Source of the DNA: Phaeobacter cretensis
GTDB taxonomy: Bacteria > Pseudomonadota > Alphaproteobacteria > Rhodobacterales > Rhodobacteraceae
NCBI RefSeq assembly: GCF_047372505.1
Contig: NZ_JBKBEU010000001.1
Location: 248,001 to 312,000 of the forward strand
Length of the DNA stretch: 64,000 bases
Direction: 5' to 3'
Position 1 is the first letter of the stretch. Each line of letters starts with the position of its first letter. Position numbers and translations under genes: made by a program. Below, one piece after another: positions 26,324 to 35,618 of the stretch. The notes beneath the pieces are model-generated. The model saw nothing but the letters and a program-made list of their open reading frames with translations, was not told the DNA's origin and ran no database searches.

Positions 26324-27274
26324 ATGGATGTTTTCTTTGAAAGCTTCGACGCGTCTTTCGCCGATATGGTCGATATCAACCGTCCACCTGAACGGATAGC
26401 GCGCGGATGCACTTGGACTGAGGGCCCCGTCTGGTTAAACGACACGCTTTATTTCAACGACATCCCGGCCAAGCGCATGATGAAATGGCGCGCGGGTCAA
26501 CAGGCACAGGTTGCGCTACCCAATAGTGAATTTGCAAATGGCAACACGTTGGATATTGGGGGTCACATGGTCTCGTGCGAACATGGTGGACGACGTGTGA
26601 TCCGCAGGCGCGATCCAGAAGATGTAAAATCAGTTGAGCTCATCGCAGACAGCTATCAGGGCAAGAAGCTCAATTCGCCAAACGATGTTGTCGTCAAATC
26701 CGATGGCACTGTGTGGTTCACGGATCCGCCATATGGCATCAATTCCGACATTGAGGGATACCCTGCCGAAAGCGAGATTGGCAGTTGCTATGTTTTTTGT
26801 GTGACGCCTGACGGGGCCATCACGGCTGTCGCTACCGATTTCGACAAACCGAATGGATTGGCGTTTTCGCCAGATGAAAGCCAGCTTTACATCGCCGATT
26901 CCGGAGCAATCCGGGGGGCCAGCTTTCCGGAGATCGACTATACCTTACCGCACCATATCCGCGTCTTTGACGTGAACGGTACGTCGTTATCCGGCGGGCG
27001 TGTATTCGTAGAAATCATGCCCGGGGTTCCCGATGGCTTTCGGGTCGATCATGAAGGGCTGATCTGGACCAGTGCGCTGGACGGTATTCATTGTCTTGAT
27101 ACTGCTGGGCAATGTTTGGGCAAGATCAAACTCCCGGCGCAAACTTCCAATATCTGCTTTGGCGGAGCATCTGGTACGGACATGTTTATCACATCGTCTG
27201 ACTCGGTCTGGTGGGTGCGTTCAAGCCGCACTGATGCAGCACAGGCCCGCACATCGTTTACGCAAACCCAATAG
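26324..27274 (+). CDS. SMP-30/gluconolactonase family lactonase
   Basis: A 316-residue six-bladed propeller protein of the SMP-30/gluconolactonase/LRE family, which opens sugar lactones with a divalent metal. Visible ligand motifs are WTEGPVW (E33), SPNDVVVKSDGTVWFTDPPYG, and KPNGLAFSPDESQLYIADS. No signal peptide is seen, so it works in the cytoplasm. In this operon it would convert an imported lactone (threono- or erythronolactone type) to the acid used by the next enzyme. No sugar dehydrogenase is present upstream of it, which suggests that the imported compound is already the lactone. Confidence 0.88.
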   Translation: MDVFFESFDASFADMVDINRPPERIARGCTWTEGPVWLNDTLYFNDIPAKRMMKWRAGQQAQVALPNSEFANGNTLDIGGHMVSCEHGGRRVIRRRDPEDVKSVELIADSYQGKKLNSPNDVVVKSDGTVWFTDPPYGINSDIEGYPAESEIGSCYVFCVTPDGAITAVATDFDKPNGLAFSPDESQLYIADSGAIRGASFPEIDYTLPHHIRVFDVNGTSLSGGRVFVEIMPGVPDGFRVDHEGLIWTSALDGIHCLDTAGQCLGKIKLPAQTSNICFGGASGTDMFITSSDSVWWVRSSRTDAAQARTSFTQTQ

Positions 27275-27285
27275 GAGCAAGCCAA

Positions 27286-28182
27286 ATGAAGAAAAGTATC
27301 GCTGTGATTGGCTTGGGTTCAATGGGTTACGGCATGGCGCAATCCTTGCTTCGAGCAGGTCACACAACGTTTGGCTATGATATCAATGCAAAGACCGCGC
27401 AGCGTTTCCAAAGCGAGGGCGGGACCGCAGGTACTTTGGCTAAAGTCGCGGGCACATTGGACGCCGTGGTCGTGGTTGTCATGAATGCGGCACAGACTGA
27501 AAGCGTTTTGTTTGGCCCGGACGGCGTGGTGGGCATGTTGTCCCCCGGCGCTATCGTCATGGCATGCGCTACCGTTGCACCAGATTTTGCGCGGCAGATG
27601 TCTGAAAAATGCGATGCAAAAGGTGTTCATTATCTTGACGCGCCGATCTCGGGTGGGTCCGCCAAGGCAAGCCAGGGTGCCTTGAGCATCATGGCCTCTG
27701 GCACCAAAGATGCCTTTGCCGCCGCGCACCCTGTCTTGGACGCGACAGCCGCAACTGTGTTTGAACTTGGCGATAGCGCCGGTGCGGGGTCGGCGATGAA
27801 GGCAGTCAATCAACTTCTGGCAGGTATCCACATTGCGGCAATGGCCGAAGCAATGACATTCGGAATAACCCAAGGGATCACACCTGCGCAATTTCTTGAG
27901 GTGATCAGCAAATGTGCCGGTACATCATGGATGCTGGAGAACCGTGCACCGCATATTGTGGCCGGTGATTACACGCCGCACTCCACTGTCGACATATGGC
28001 CCAAAGATCTCGGAATTGTCCTTGATGTCGCCAAAGACGCCAAATTCGGGGCTCCCTTGACCGCTGCCGCATTGCAACAATTCCTCGCGACGTCAGGCTC
28101 GGGTCTGGGGTCCGAAGACGATGCGGCCGTTGCCAAGGTTTATGCACGCAATGCCGGCCTTACACTGCCAGGAGATATCTGA
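27286..28182 (+). CDS. ltnD: Tetronate dehydrogenase, LtnD/YgbJ-like
   Basis: A 298-residue member of the beta-hydroxyacid dehydrogenase family. It has the NAD(P)-binding GLGSMGYGMA motif (~9-18), the substrate signature DAPISGGSAKASQGALSIM and the catalytic lysine within GSAMKAVNQLLAGIH. LtnD homologues oxidise L-threonate (or D-erythronate relatives) at C2 to 2-oxo-tetronate. The gene lies directly before otnK, otnC and otnI homologues, the order known for this pathway. Stereochemistry of the substrate cannot be read from sequence. Confidence 0.87.
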   Translation: MKKSIAVIGLGSMGYGMAQSLLRAGHTTFGYDINAKTAQRFQSEGGTAGTLAKVAGTLDAVVVVVMNAAQTESVLFGPDGVVGMLSPGAIVMACATVAPDFARQMSEKCDAKGVHYLDAPISGGSAKASQGALSIMASGTKDAFAAAHPVLDATAATVFELGDSAGAGSAMKAVNQLLAGIHIAAMAEAMTFGITQGITPAQFLEVISKCAGTSWMLENRAPHIVAGDYTPHSTVDIWPKDLGIVLDVAKDAKFGAPLTAAALQQFLATSGSGLGSEDDAAVAKVYARNAGLTLPGDI

Positions 28183-29432
28183 TGTTGTTGGGTTGTATCG
28201 GGGATGATTTCACCGGATCGTCTGATCTGGCCAACACCTTGTCAAAACAAGGCATGCGGTGTGTGCAATATACAGGCGTGCCATCCGAACCGGCCCAGCC
28301 AGACGTTGAAGCAGGTATCATCGCCCTCAAATCAAGGTCGATCAATCCGCAAGAGGCCGTGCGCCAATCCTTGGACGCGCTGGCATGGCTGCGAGAGCAA
28401 GGGTGCGAGCAATTCTTTTTCAAATATTGTTCAACCTTTGATTCCACGCCCCAGGGCAACATCGGCCCCGTCGCCGACGCGATTGCCGACGCTTTAGATG
28501 CGCATAAAGTGATCGTCTGCCCTGCCTTTCCCGGCACCGGGCGTTCAATCTATCAGGGGCACCTCTTTGTGCATGACACGCTGTTGAACGAAAGTGGCTT
28601 GGAGAACCATCCTCTAACTCCGATGACAGACCCCGACATCCGCCGCTGGCTGGCACCACAAACGCGGCACGGCGTTGGCCATGTTGATGCAAGGACCGTT
28701 CTGGCGGGCACCGAAGCGATCAGGGACGCTTTGACCAAAGAGCATGATGCTGGCAGGCGCCTGATCGTCGTCGATGCTTTGCAGGACGAAGACCTACTAC
28801 AGATTGGGGCCGCCGCCGATGGGCTTCCCTTGATTACCGGCGGGTCCGGTGTGGCACTGGGGCTGCCGCGCAATTTTGCCAAACGTGGCCAGATTGCCAA
28901 TACTGGCGCAGGCTGGCGCGGCGAACGCGGTAAATGTGTCGTTCTGTCCGGATCTTGTTCAAACGCGACGCGGGCTCAGGTCGCCCTGCACCGCAAAACA
29001 AACCCGTCTTACGAAATCGTTGCCGACGATGTGATCAATGGCGCATTGCACCCACAATCGGTGGCTGATTGGCTGATGGACGCCAACGGTATCCCGCTGG
29101 CGTACAGTTCTGCTGACCCAGCAGTTGTGGCGGATATCCAGAGCCAGTTCGGACGCGAGAAGAGCGCAGAAGCCTTGGAGAACTTTTTTGCAGAGGTATC
29201 GCGCCGGCTGGTCGCTGGGGGCATCCGAAAGATATTGACTGCGGGGGGCGAAACATCCGGCGCAATCGTCGAAGCATTGCATCTGACCGCCCTTGAAATT
29301 GGCCCGGAAATTGATCCGGGCGTTCCTGCATTGCGGGCGAGTGACAGGCTGGTCATCGCGCTCAAATCCGGCAACTTCGGTGCGCCGGACTATTTTGCGA
29401 AAGCCGCAGAAATACTTGGAGCAAAAGCATGA
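28182..29432 (+). CDS. otnK: 3-oxo-tetronate kinase, DUF1537 family
   Basis: OtnK (a four-carbon acid sugar kinase, the former DUF1537 family) phosphorylates 3-oxo-tetronate with ATP to give the 4-phosphate. The 416-residue protein has the N-terminal substrate domain (GCIGDDFTGSSDLANTL and the FFKYCSTFDSTPQGNIGPV motif) and the C-terminal nucleotide domain (VVLSGSCSNATRAQVA, then TAGGETSGAIVEAL). All hallmark motifs are intact. Its start overlaps the LtnD stop, and it is followed by the class II aldolase gene, which supports the pathway assignment strongly. Confidence 0.92.
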   Translation: MLLGCIGDDFTGSSDLANTLSKQGMRCVQYTGVPSEPAQPDVEAGIIALKSRSINPQEAVRQSLDALAWLREQGCEQFFFKYCSTFDSTPQGNIGPVADAIADALDAHKVIVCPAFPGTGRSIYQGHLFVHDTLLNESGLENHPLTPMTDPDIRRWLAPQTRHGVGHVDARTVLAGTEAIRDALTKEHDAGRRLIVVDALQDEDLLQIGAAADGLPLITGGSGVALGLPRNFAKRGQIANTGAGWRGERGKCVVLSGSCSNATRAQVALHRKTNPSYEIVADDVINGALHPQSVADWLMDANGIPLAYSSADPAVVADIQSQFGREKSAEALENFFAEVSRRLVAGGIRKILTAGGETSGAIVEALHLTALEIGPEIDPGVPALRASDRLVIALKSGNFGAPDYFAKAAEILGAKA

Positions 29433-30076
29433 CAGAGACGGCGCTGCGTGAGTTGATCTGCATCCTAGCGAAGTCAATGTTTGATCGAGGCCTTACCGGC
29501 GGATCCACCGGTAATATCTCTGCCCGCACAGAAGACGGCGGATTGCTTGTGTCGCCCACGGGCACAAGCTTTGGCCGTCTTGATCCTGCCCGGCTTTCAA
29601 GATTTGACAGCGCGGGTATCTTGATCGACGGCGATCCACCGACCAAGGAAATGCCACTGCACGCGGCCTTTTATGACACGCGCAGCACGGCGGGCGCTGT
29701 GGTGCATCTGCATTCATGTCATGCCGTGGCCCTGTCTTTGATGCCCGATGTGGATGCGGAGAGCTTTCTGCCCCCGCTCACTCCTTACGCCATTATGAAA
29801 CTTGGCAAAGTTCCGCTGCTGCCCTTCTTTCGCCCCGGTGATCCGGCCATAGGGGATGCTGTGCGTGGCCTTGCAGGCAAGCGCAGTGCCGTGATGCTGG
29901 CCAACCATGGGCCAGTAGTGGCTGGCAAGGACGTGGAAGCGGCTTGTAATGCCATCGAAGAGCTGGAGGACACCGCGCGCCTTGCGATGATGACGCAGGG
30001 TTTGCGCGCTCGCCAACTGACGCCTGCGCAGATCACTGATCTGGTGACGCATTTCAATGTGGAGTGGGAGGAATGA
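29429..30076 (+). CDS. otnC: 3-oxo-tetronate 4-phosphate decarboxylase
   Basis: A 215-residue class II aldolase/adducin-family enzyme. Features are the phosphate/sugar pocket GGSTGNISAR (~24-33), the catalytic Glu in TKEMPLH, the zinc-binding HLHSCHAVALS and a later ANHGPV with the third histidine. In the tetronate pathway OtnC decarboxylates 3-oxo-tetronate 4-phosphate to dihydroxyacetone phosphate, which enters glycolysis. It overlaps otnK by four bases. Sequence alone could not separate it from L-fuculose phosphate aldolases, but the operon context does. Confidence 0.88.
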   Translation: MTETALRELICILAKSMFDRGLTGGSTGNISARTEDGGLLVSPTGTSFGRLDPARLSRFDSAGILIDGDPPTKEMPLHAAFYDTRSTAGAVVHLHSCHAVALSLMPDVDAESFLPPLTPYAIMKLGKVPLLPFFRPGDPAIGDAVRGLAGKRSAVMLANHGPVVAGKDVEAACNAIEELEDTARLAMMTQGLRARQLTPAQITDLVTHFNVEWEE

Positions 30077-30840
30077 CCAAATTCTCGGCCAATCTTGGGT
30101 TTCTTTGGGCTGACTTGCCGCTGACTGACGCGATCCATGCTGCCAAAGCCGCCGGATTTGACGCGGTTGAATGCCACTGGCCTTATGAGACGCTTGCGGA
30201 AGATGTAAAAGCCGCGCTGGATGCCAGTGGACTGGTTATGCTGGGCTTAAACACCCGACGTGGTAATGTGGACAACGGCGAAAACGGCCTCTCCGCGCTG
30301 CCAGATCGCATCACAGATGCGCGCGCCGCAATCGACGAGGCACTGCATTATGCCGTTGCCATCAATGCACACGCGATCCACGTCATGGCCGGTTTTGCGC
30401 AAGGCGCGGCAGCCCACGCTACCTTTGTCGCCAATTTGCGCTTTGCCTGCGACGCAGCAGCGCCGCATGGGATTAAAATCCTGATTGAACCACTCAATCG
30501 CTACGACGCTGCGGGCTATTTCCTTCAGACAACGGATCAGGCAAAGGACATCATCGCCGAGGTCGCAAAGCCCAATATCGCGCTCATGTTCGACTGCTAC
30601 CATGTGCAACTGATGGAAGGCGATCTGACCCATCGGCTTACTGCGTTGCTGCCGATTATTGGACATATTCAATTTGCATCCGTTCCTGACCGCGGTGCAC
30701 CGGATTGGGGTGAGACCAACTATTCCTATTTATTCGAAATCATTGCCAGGCTGGGCTATCGCGCACCGCTGGGTGCGGAGTATAAACCTAAAGGACCGAC
30801 AGAGCAGACTCTGGCGTGGCTGCGAAATCATCCGCAATAA
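30073..30840 (+). CDS. otnI: 2-oxo-tetronate isomerase, hydroxypyruvate-isomerase-like
   Basis: A 255-residue xylose-isomerase-like TIM-barrel protein in the Hyi/OtnI group. It shows IEPLNRYDAAGYFL with the metal-binding Glu, MFDCYHVQLMEGD, and HIQFASVPDRGAPDWGE. OtnI interconverts 2-oxo- and 3-oxo-tetronate, linking LtnD to OtnK. It is the last gene of the operon; the ATG overlaps the otnC stop by four bases. Hydroxypyruvate isomerase is the alternative name, disfavoured by the neighbours. Confidence 0.88.
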   Translation: MTKFSANLGFLWADLPLTDAIHAAKAAGFDAVECHWPYETLAEDVKAALDASGLVMLGLNTRRGNVDNGENGLSALPDRITDARAAIDEALHYAVAINAHAIHVMAGFAQGAAAHATFVANLRFACDAAAPHGIKILIEPLNRYDAAGYFLQTTDQAKDIIAEVAKPNIALMFDCYHVQLMEGDLTHRLTALLPIIGHIQFASVPDRGAPDWGETNYSYLFEIIARLGYRAPLGAEYKPKGPTEQTLAWLRNHPQ

Positions 30841-31373
30841 TGCTTGCTTTGGCATTCCAATTTCTTGTGATCGGCTAGAAAGGCAGTTGCGAACAAAATA
30901 GATGGTAGTTGTATCGTCAATTAGCGGCAGTTCCGAGGCAGCCAAAATCTCTGCGCTATGCTCGATCCTCCTACAAAGCCAGCATTTTGCGTGCTGTGGC
31001 GGATTGCGGGTCGCCGCGACAAGAGATCCCACTTTTCGCAACACGGCACGCGCTGCTCCATTTGAATCACATCTCACAAAGTGTGAAAGAGACGACTGTA
31101 TAACGTTGGATAGGTCCTCACGAATGACTGCTACAGAGAAATCTGCTGGCCAAGCGAGTCAACGATATTGCACAAGCGAAGGCTTTCTGAACCAGCACTA
31201 GCCGCACCGGCAAAAGGCAGTTTCGTCCCGCACAGCCGCCGAGAAACCACGAGAGGCCTGTACCTGCAGCATAGGGACTATCGCGGTCGGCGCGAACTTC
31301 CCCATTGGGCTACCGCTGTTTCGAGGTCGACCTCCCGGTATGATCACAGGATAGCTGTGAACAAGGGAGAAAG
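30841..31373. other. Gene-free stretch between the tetronate operon and an IS110 remnant
   Basis: This 533-base region has only short overlapping ORFs without family resemblance or good start sites. I see no clear terminator after otnI. Its average composition and position beside a wrecked transposase suggest decayed DNA. Confidence 0.5.
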
Positions 31374-32081
31374 ATGACGGAGTACTTTGTTTGACGTGAT
31401 GTGTCACTTCGGTCGTGCGCGCTTTGCGGTGTTGATACGAAGGCAAGGTCGTTCTCGAGCGCGAGCTGGCTTGCCAGGTCGATGACATTGCTGCGTGCCT
31501 CTCTGATTTTGAGGTCCCGATAGAACACATCGGTTTGTAAGCTGGTACGATGAGCCCGCATCTCTACTTTGGGCTGCAGGTTTTGATGTGGTTTGCATGG
31601 AGGCGCGGCAGGTGAACGCAGCCCTGTCAGCGATGAGAAACAAGACCGATAAGAATGATGCCAGGGTGGCGCTGTATCAGCAATATTTGGAGCAGATCCG
31701 GCGCATAAAGCAGGCTGCCAGTCAGGATGAGGTTTGCCTGAGGCTGATGACGGTTCCCGGAGTTGGCTCCATTTCAGCACTGACGTTGACGGCAGCCGTC
31801 GATGATCCCACACGGTTCAAAAGATCCCGTACGGTGGGCGCCCATTTTGGGCTTAGTCCCCGGCGATACCAGTCAGGAGAGCACGACGATCAAAGGCAGA
31901 GGACAGTGACGTCCGTGTTGCACTTTATGCGGCGGGCAATGCGCTGCTCATGCGAAGTATGGCGAAATCGCAAATTAAGTCTTGGGGAATGCGTTTGATG
32001 CGTACCAAAGGCCTACGCCGTGCTGCCGTTGCTGGCGGATCAGAACATCACCAGACACTGTGTCGAATGTTTCGACCTTAA
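31374..32081 (+). pseudogene. Decayed IS110-family transposase
   Basis: The remnant starts with ATG at 31374 (MTEYFV, then a stop where the family has GLDVSLRS) after a GGAGAAAG ribosome-binding site. DVSLRSCALCGVDTK, VVLERELACQVDDIAACLSDFE and EAGTMSPHLYFGLQ-like pieces follow in shifting frames with further stops. From 31600 the pieces VCMEARQVNAALSAMRNKTDKNDAR and then RLMTVPGVGSISALT, FGLSPRRYQSGE and MRSMAKSQIKSWGMRLMRTKGLRRAAVA are recognisable. An internal deletion joins KNDAR directly to the C-terminal domain. It cannot make an active transposase. Confidence 0.82.
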
Positions 32082-32248
32082 GTGTATTTTAGCTGTGCTG
32101 CCCGTGCCCCTCTTCAATGGTTTCAAAAGTGATGCCCACGCAAAAGGTCTGTTTCCGGCAGGGTTGGTCGGGTGAACCTTATCTGGCCAAGTTTTGCACC
32201 GATCAGCGGGGCATCGCCAAAGGGGCGCGCCTACGCTCACTGCCGTGT

Positions 32249-32656
32249 TCAACCATGCATCTTTGCTCCCTTGGTGATCTTGTCGACGATCTTCTTGTCT
32301 GCGCGAAGGGCGATCCCCACCGTGTTGGGCTCGTCGGGACCATGTTCGCCAAAGACGGCGCGGTTCGCGTCATCATGTCCAGTGGCAAACATCTCTTCGA
32401 TATAGGCAACGGTTTCGACGCTGCGAGTCCGAGCGCGGTTGCGGATGTTGGTCAGCACATTGGCTGCGCCCGTCAGCACAATGACCGGCTGCACTGACAT
32501 CGGCAGATGGGCATTACCATCGCGGTCTTCATAAGGAATGCCGATCAGATCAGGGTTGGCGCCGGTCAGGCCACTCATCAGAAAGGCGGTCACATTGAGC
32601 TTCTGCCAGGTGGCGAGGTCATCGCGGACGATTATAGCGATTTTCGTGTCGAACAT
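32249..32656 (-). CDS. DUF2000 family protein
   Basis: The 135-residue protein fits DUF2000, a small family of unknown function with a ligand-binding-like fold: MFDTKIAIIVRDDLATWQKLN at the start, GNAHLPMSVQPVIVLTG in the middle. It lies 16 bases after a LysE-type exporter gene on the same strand. DUF2000 and LysE genes are often found near each other and near Lrp regulators. An accessory role in handling an exported amino acid is possible but unproven. Confidence 0.8.
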   Translation of the reverse strand: MFDTKIAIIVRDDLATWQKLNVTAFLMSGLTGANPDLIGIPYEDRDGNAHLPMSVQPVIVLTGAANVLTNIRNRARTRSVETVAYIEEMFATGHDDANRAVFGEHGPDEPNTVGIALRADKKIVDKITKGAKMHG

Positions 32657-32672
32657 GTCGAGGGGTTCCTTC

Positions 32673-33263
32673 TTAAATCAGTGTGATCATTGACGCGGCG
32701 AGGCCAAGGCCAAGCGTCATGTTGAACAGTTGGGCGTTGGTCGGGTGTTGCAGAAGCTTCCGCATCGCCACGCCACTTGCCAGCCTGAGAAAGCAACCGA
32801 TAGCGGCGGCGAGAATGAAGATCAGGCTTAGTATTGCGGACTGTTCGATCGCCGAACCTTCGACTGCCATAGAGGTCCCAACAATGGATACAGATACGAT
32901 CCAGGCCTTAGGGTTGACCCATTGGAGCAACATTGCAGACACAAAGCCGAATTTCAGCGTGCCGCCTCGTTGTTCAATTTCATCGAAAACCGCGGCTGTA
33001 GCGATAGACCAAGCCAGCCAGAGGACGGCGCCCATGCCTGCAACATGCAGCACTGTCAGCATGGCTTGGCTTTCAAGGATTGTGACGCCAAGGTTAAATC
33101 CTACAATGAATAGAATTAGCACCGTTCCCAAAGCGGTTCCAATCAACGCGGGCATCCCACGCAGGACACCAACTCCGGCGCCGACAGTCGTCAGCAGGAC
33201 ATTGGATGGGCCCGGCGTCACCGAAGCGATGAGCGCAAAGACGAAAAATGCTGAGACTTCCAT
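32673..33263 (-). CDS. LysE/RhtB family amino acid exporter
   Basis: A 196-residue membrane protein with about six hydrophobic segments and the family signature VTPGPSNVLLTTVGAGVGVLRGMPALIGTALG close to the N-terminus. The ATG at 33263 follows AGAGG; an earlier GTG in frame is less suitable. The family exports amino acids or related metabolites. It is divergent from an Lrp/AsnC gene, the classic arrangement for LysE or RhtB exporters controlled by Lrp-type sensors. Confidence 0.88.
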   Translation of the reverse strand: MEVSAFFVFALIASVTPGPSNVLLTTVGAGVGVLRGMPALIGTALGTVLILFIVGFNLGVTILESQAMLTVLHVAGMGAVLWLAWSIATAAVFDEIEQRGGTLKFGFVSAMLLQWVNPKAWIVSVSIVGTSMAVEGSAIEQSAILSLIFILAAAIGCFLRLASGVAMRKLLQHPTNAQLFNMTLGLGLAASMITLI

Positions 33264-33400
33264 GGCCACCTCTTGATCCGGATAAACGACGTCATTTTGA
33301 TCTGTTGCCCGAACTATTTTCGCAACTTATGCTTTCGCATGTGAATAACATTCGAGAAAGCCGGAATCCATCGAAGTGATTTCGCCATAGAGGTGTGTAA

Positions 33401-33895
33401 ATGGACATTGACCGAACAGATCGGCGCATTCTGTCGCTTTTGTCGAAAGATGCTCGAATGACAAATAAAGAGCTCTCGCATGAGGTCGGTTTGGCGGCAT
33501 CAAGCGTGCACGAGCGTCTCAAGCGGCTTCAACAAAGTGGTTTGATCGCGGGAACCTTTACCGACATTCGACTGGAACGGCTGGGTCTGTCTTTGAAAGC
33601 GCTCTTGTTCATCCAGATGTCGGAACACAAAAAGACCGACTTGGATCGAATTCTCAGGGAGATCCTGAAAATCCCCGAAGTGCGCGCAGGGTGGATGATC
33701 AGCGGCCGTTTTGACGCGGTGGTGGAAGTGTTAACCAAGGATACGTCGCATTTGCACCGGTTGGTTGTAGAACGGTTTTCCTCTCGCGCAGATATCAGCC
33801 GTATCGAAACCTCAATCGTTTTTGAAAGCGTATCCCAGCACAATCTCGTCGATACCCTCGATTTGATCGACGCGTCACCGAGCGCCGCAGGCTGA
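33401..33895 (+). CDS. Lrp/AsnC family transcriptional regulator
   Basis: The 164-residue protein has the Lrp HTH (residues ~3-50: DRTDRRILSLLSKDARMTNKELSHEVGLAASSVHERLKRL) and a C-terminal RAM domain (LGLSLKALLFIQMSEH, EVRAGWMISGRFDAVVEV). It faces the LysE-type exporter with 137 bases between the starts, so it probably senses the amino acid that the exporter moves. The RAM domain usually binds the amino acid effector and forms octamers. Confidence 0.9.
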   Translation: MDIDRTDRRILSLLSKDARMTNKELSHEVGLAASSVHERLKRLQQSGLIAGTFTDIRLERLGLSLKALLFIQMSEHKKTDLDRILREILKIPEVRAGWMISGRFDAVVEVLTKDTSHLHRLVVERFSSRADISRIETSIVFESVSQHNLVDTLDLIDASPSAAG

Positions 33896-34064
33896 AAGAG
33901 CGAATGTCTACTTATTCAGTTCTTTGTTGGCGTCAATGCGTTCGCACGAAAGTCAGCTCTTCGCCCTCCCTACTTGAGCGGCGTGTTCAGCTCTTGGCAA
34001 ATGGACCTGTCGCGGTTTGGTGCCGCTCCTTTGATAGCATTTACTGTAGCAAAGAAGACTGACC

Positions 34065-34706
34065 TTGGGACTGAAACGGACGGGCGAATTCCACCAAGAT
34101 GCAGTGCGGATCGCGCTGACCAGTGGGCTGACGCGCAAGCATGTGGCTGAGGATCTGGGTGTTGGAATGTCGACGCTGAGCAAGTGGATCACGGCGCATC
34201 GGGAAACAGATGTGGTGTCGAAAGAGGATTTAAGCCTCGCCCACGAGAATGGCGGGATTCGGCGTGAGACACCATTGCCTGACAGCACATGCTTGCATGT
34301 GTGAGAGGGCACATTCTCAAGGAGGAAAGGGAAATATTAAAAAGGCCACGGTGTTCTTTGCGCGCTTTCCGCAATTGTCCCGCCGGTCGCAAGACAGCGG
34401 TCTGACCTGGTGACACTGGCGTACATTATAGAACAATCGCGCCTGAGCCTGGGCGGCTTCAAGCTGTCCGCTCTCATGCATGTAAACATGCACCGCCGGG
34501 CAGTGGATGTCTGGGAAAGGTAATTGTTATGACAATGCTGCCGTCGAGACCTTCTTCAAATACATCAATGGCTTCTACAATCCGCGTCGAAGGCTTTCAG
34601 CACTGGCTTGGAAAGCCCTGTCGCCTTCGAACGGAAACGGGCCAAACAAGCACTTGGAGCGGCACAAAAGCGCGACAGCTCCACTATCGTCGAGGCTAAG
34701 CGCTAG
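34065..34706 (+). mobile_element. IS3-family element remnant (orfA and orfB pieces)
   Basis: The first part encodes LKRTGEFHQDAVRIALTSGLTRKHVAEDLG and ...WITAHRETDVVSKEDLSLAHEN, an IS3-type OrfA. A frameshift follows, then KEEREILKKATVFFA-like codons near 34320-34365. From 34507 an OrfB C-terminal piece appears: MSGKGNCYDNAAVETFFK joined straight to YINGFYNPRRR with the intervening block deleted. After another frame change SPVAFERKRAKQALGAAQKRDSSTIVEAKR reaches a stop at 34706. The element is about half of normal size and inactive. Confidence 0.82.
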
Positions 34707-35003
34707 TTGCCGTTGCTCTAATGTGCTTCGAAGGCCCAAACACCACACTGCCTGCAGGTATTCGCTTGGGCCAACCGCAGGACCAATCGAGTCCGCTTTC
34801 CGCTGCCTCCGGCCATCTGACGATGCTCAGTCAGCCGTCCAGACGCGCGATCATGACGCCGCCGCTGCAAAGGCTGCTTTGAGCCCATTTTAACCGATGC
34901 TGCAGTCGGCATGAATGAGAGCTCTCGTGCAAATGATCCTACACAGTGCTGGTATAGCGTCACAGGTTTTCCAAGCGAGCGTATCTTCAAATGGGATGGC
35001 TAC

Positions 35004-35618
35004 TTATTGAAAAGCCGCGAGATCGTAGGACGCAACGATATCATTCGCGCGGCTCGCAACATCTGAGGGACTGAATCCCGCCCGATATAGGGCGGAGCCA
35101 ATGCCGAATCCGGTGATCCCTGCTGATAACCAATCTCTGAAGTTTTCTGGTCCTGCGCCGCCGACCGCATAGGTTCGAACGTTGGCGGGCAAGACAGCAG
35201 ACATGGCTTTGAACCCACTGATGCCTAAAACTGACGATGGGAAAAACTTCAGGCCGTCCGCGCCATTGCTAAGTGCTGTAAAACAATCCGTTGGTGTCAT
35301 CACCCCAGGATATGCGGCGAGGTTGGCGTCTTTTGTCGCTCGGATGACCTTCGGCGAAGTATCCGGCGATACAATGATTTGGCCACCAACATCGGCGACC
35401 CGGCGCACATCAACCTGATCTAAAACAGTACCAGCTCCTATTTGCGCATCCGCTCCGAACCGTCTGGCCAGTTTGGAGATGCTCTCAAAGGGATCAGGAG
35501 AATTCAGCGGCACTTCGATAGTAGAAATGCCGCATTCAATCAGAACTTCACCGATGCTCTCAACTTCGTTTGGTTGTACGCCCCGCAGAATTGCGATGAT
35601 TTCTCTATGCATTGGCAT
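35004..35618 (-). CDS. dgoA: 2-dehydro-3-deoxy-6-phosphogalactonate aldolase
   Basis: This 204-residue class I aldolase splits KDPGal into pyruvate and glyceraldehyde 3-phosphate. It shows the KDPG-aldolase family features: IEVPLNSPDP with the catalytic Glu (E35), IGAGTVLD, and the Schiff-base lysine in DGLKFFPSS (K124). It begins MPMHREIIAILRGV and overlaps the dgoK stop by 14 bases with AAGGG upstream. It is the last gene of the long operon. KDPGal is favoured over KDPG because the gene is paired with a KDGal kinase. Confidence 0.9.
   Translation of the reverse strand: MPMHREIIAILRGVQPNEVESIGEVLIECGISTIEVPLNSPDPFESISKLARRFGADAQIGAGTVLDQVDVRRVADVGGQIIVSPDTSPKVIRATKDANLAAYPGVMTPTDCFTALSNGADGLKFFPSSVLGISGFKAMSAVLPANVRTYAVGGAGPENFRDWLSAGITGFGIGSALYRAGFSPSDVASRANDIVASYDLAAFQ

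Noticed and set aside
31588..31998. IS110 transposase ORF as an intact gene
   Set aside because: The ORF is only a C-terminal piece with an internal deletion; the N-terminal half lies upstream with stops and frameshifts.
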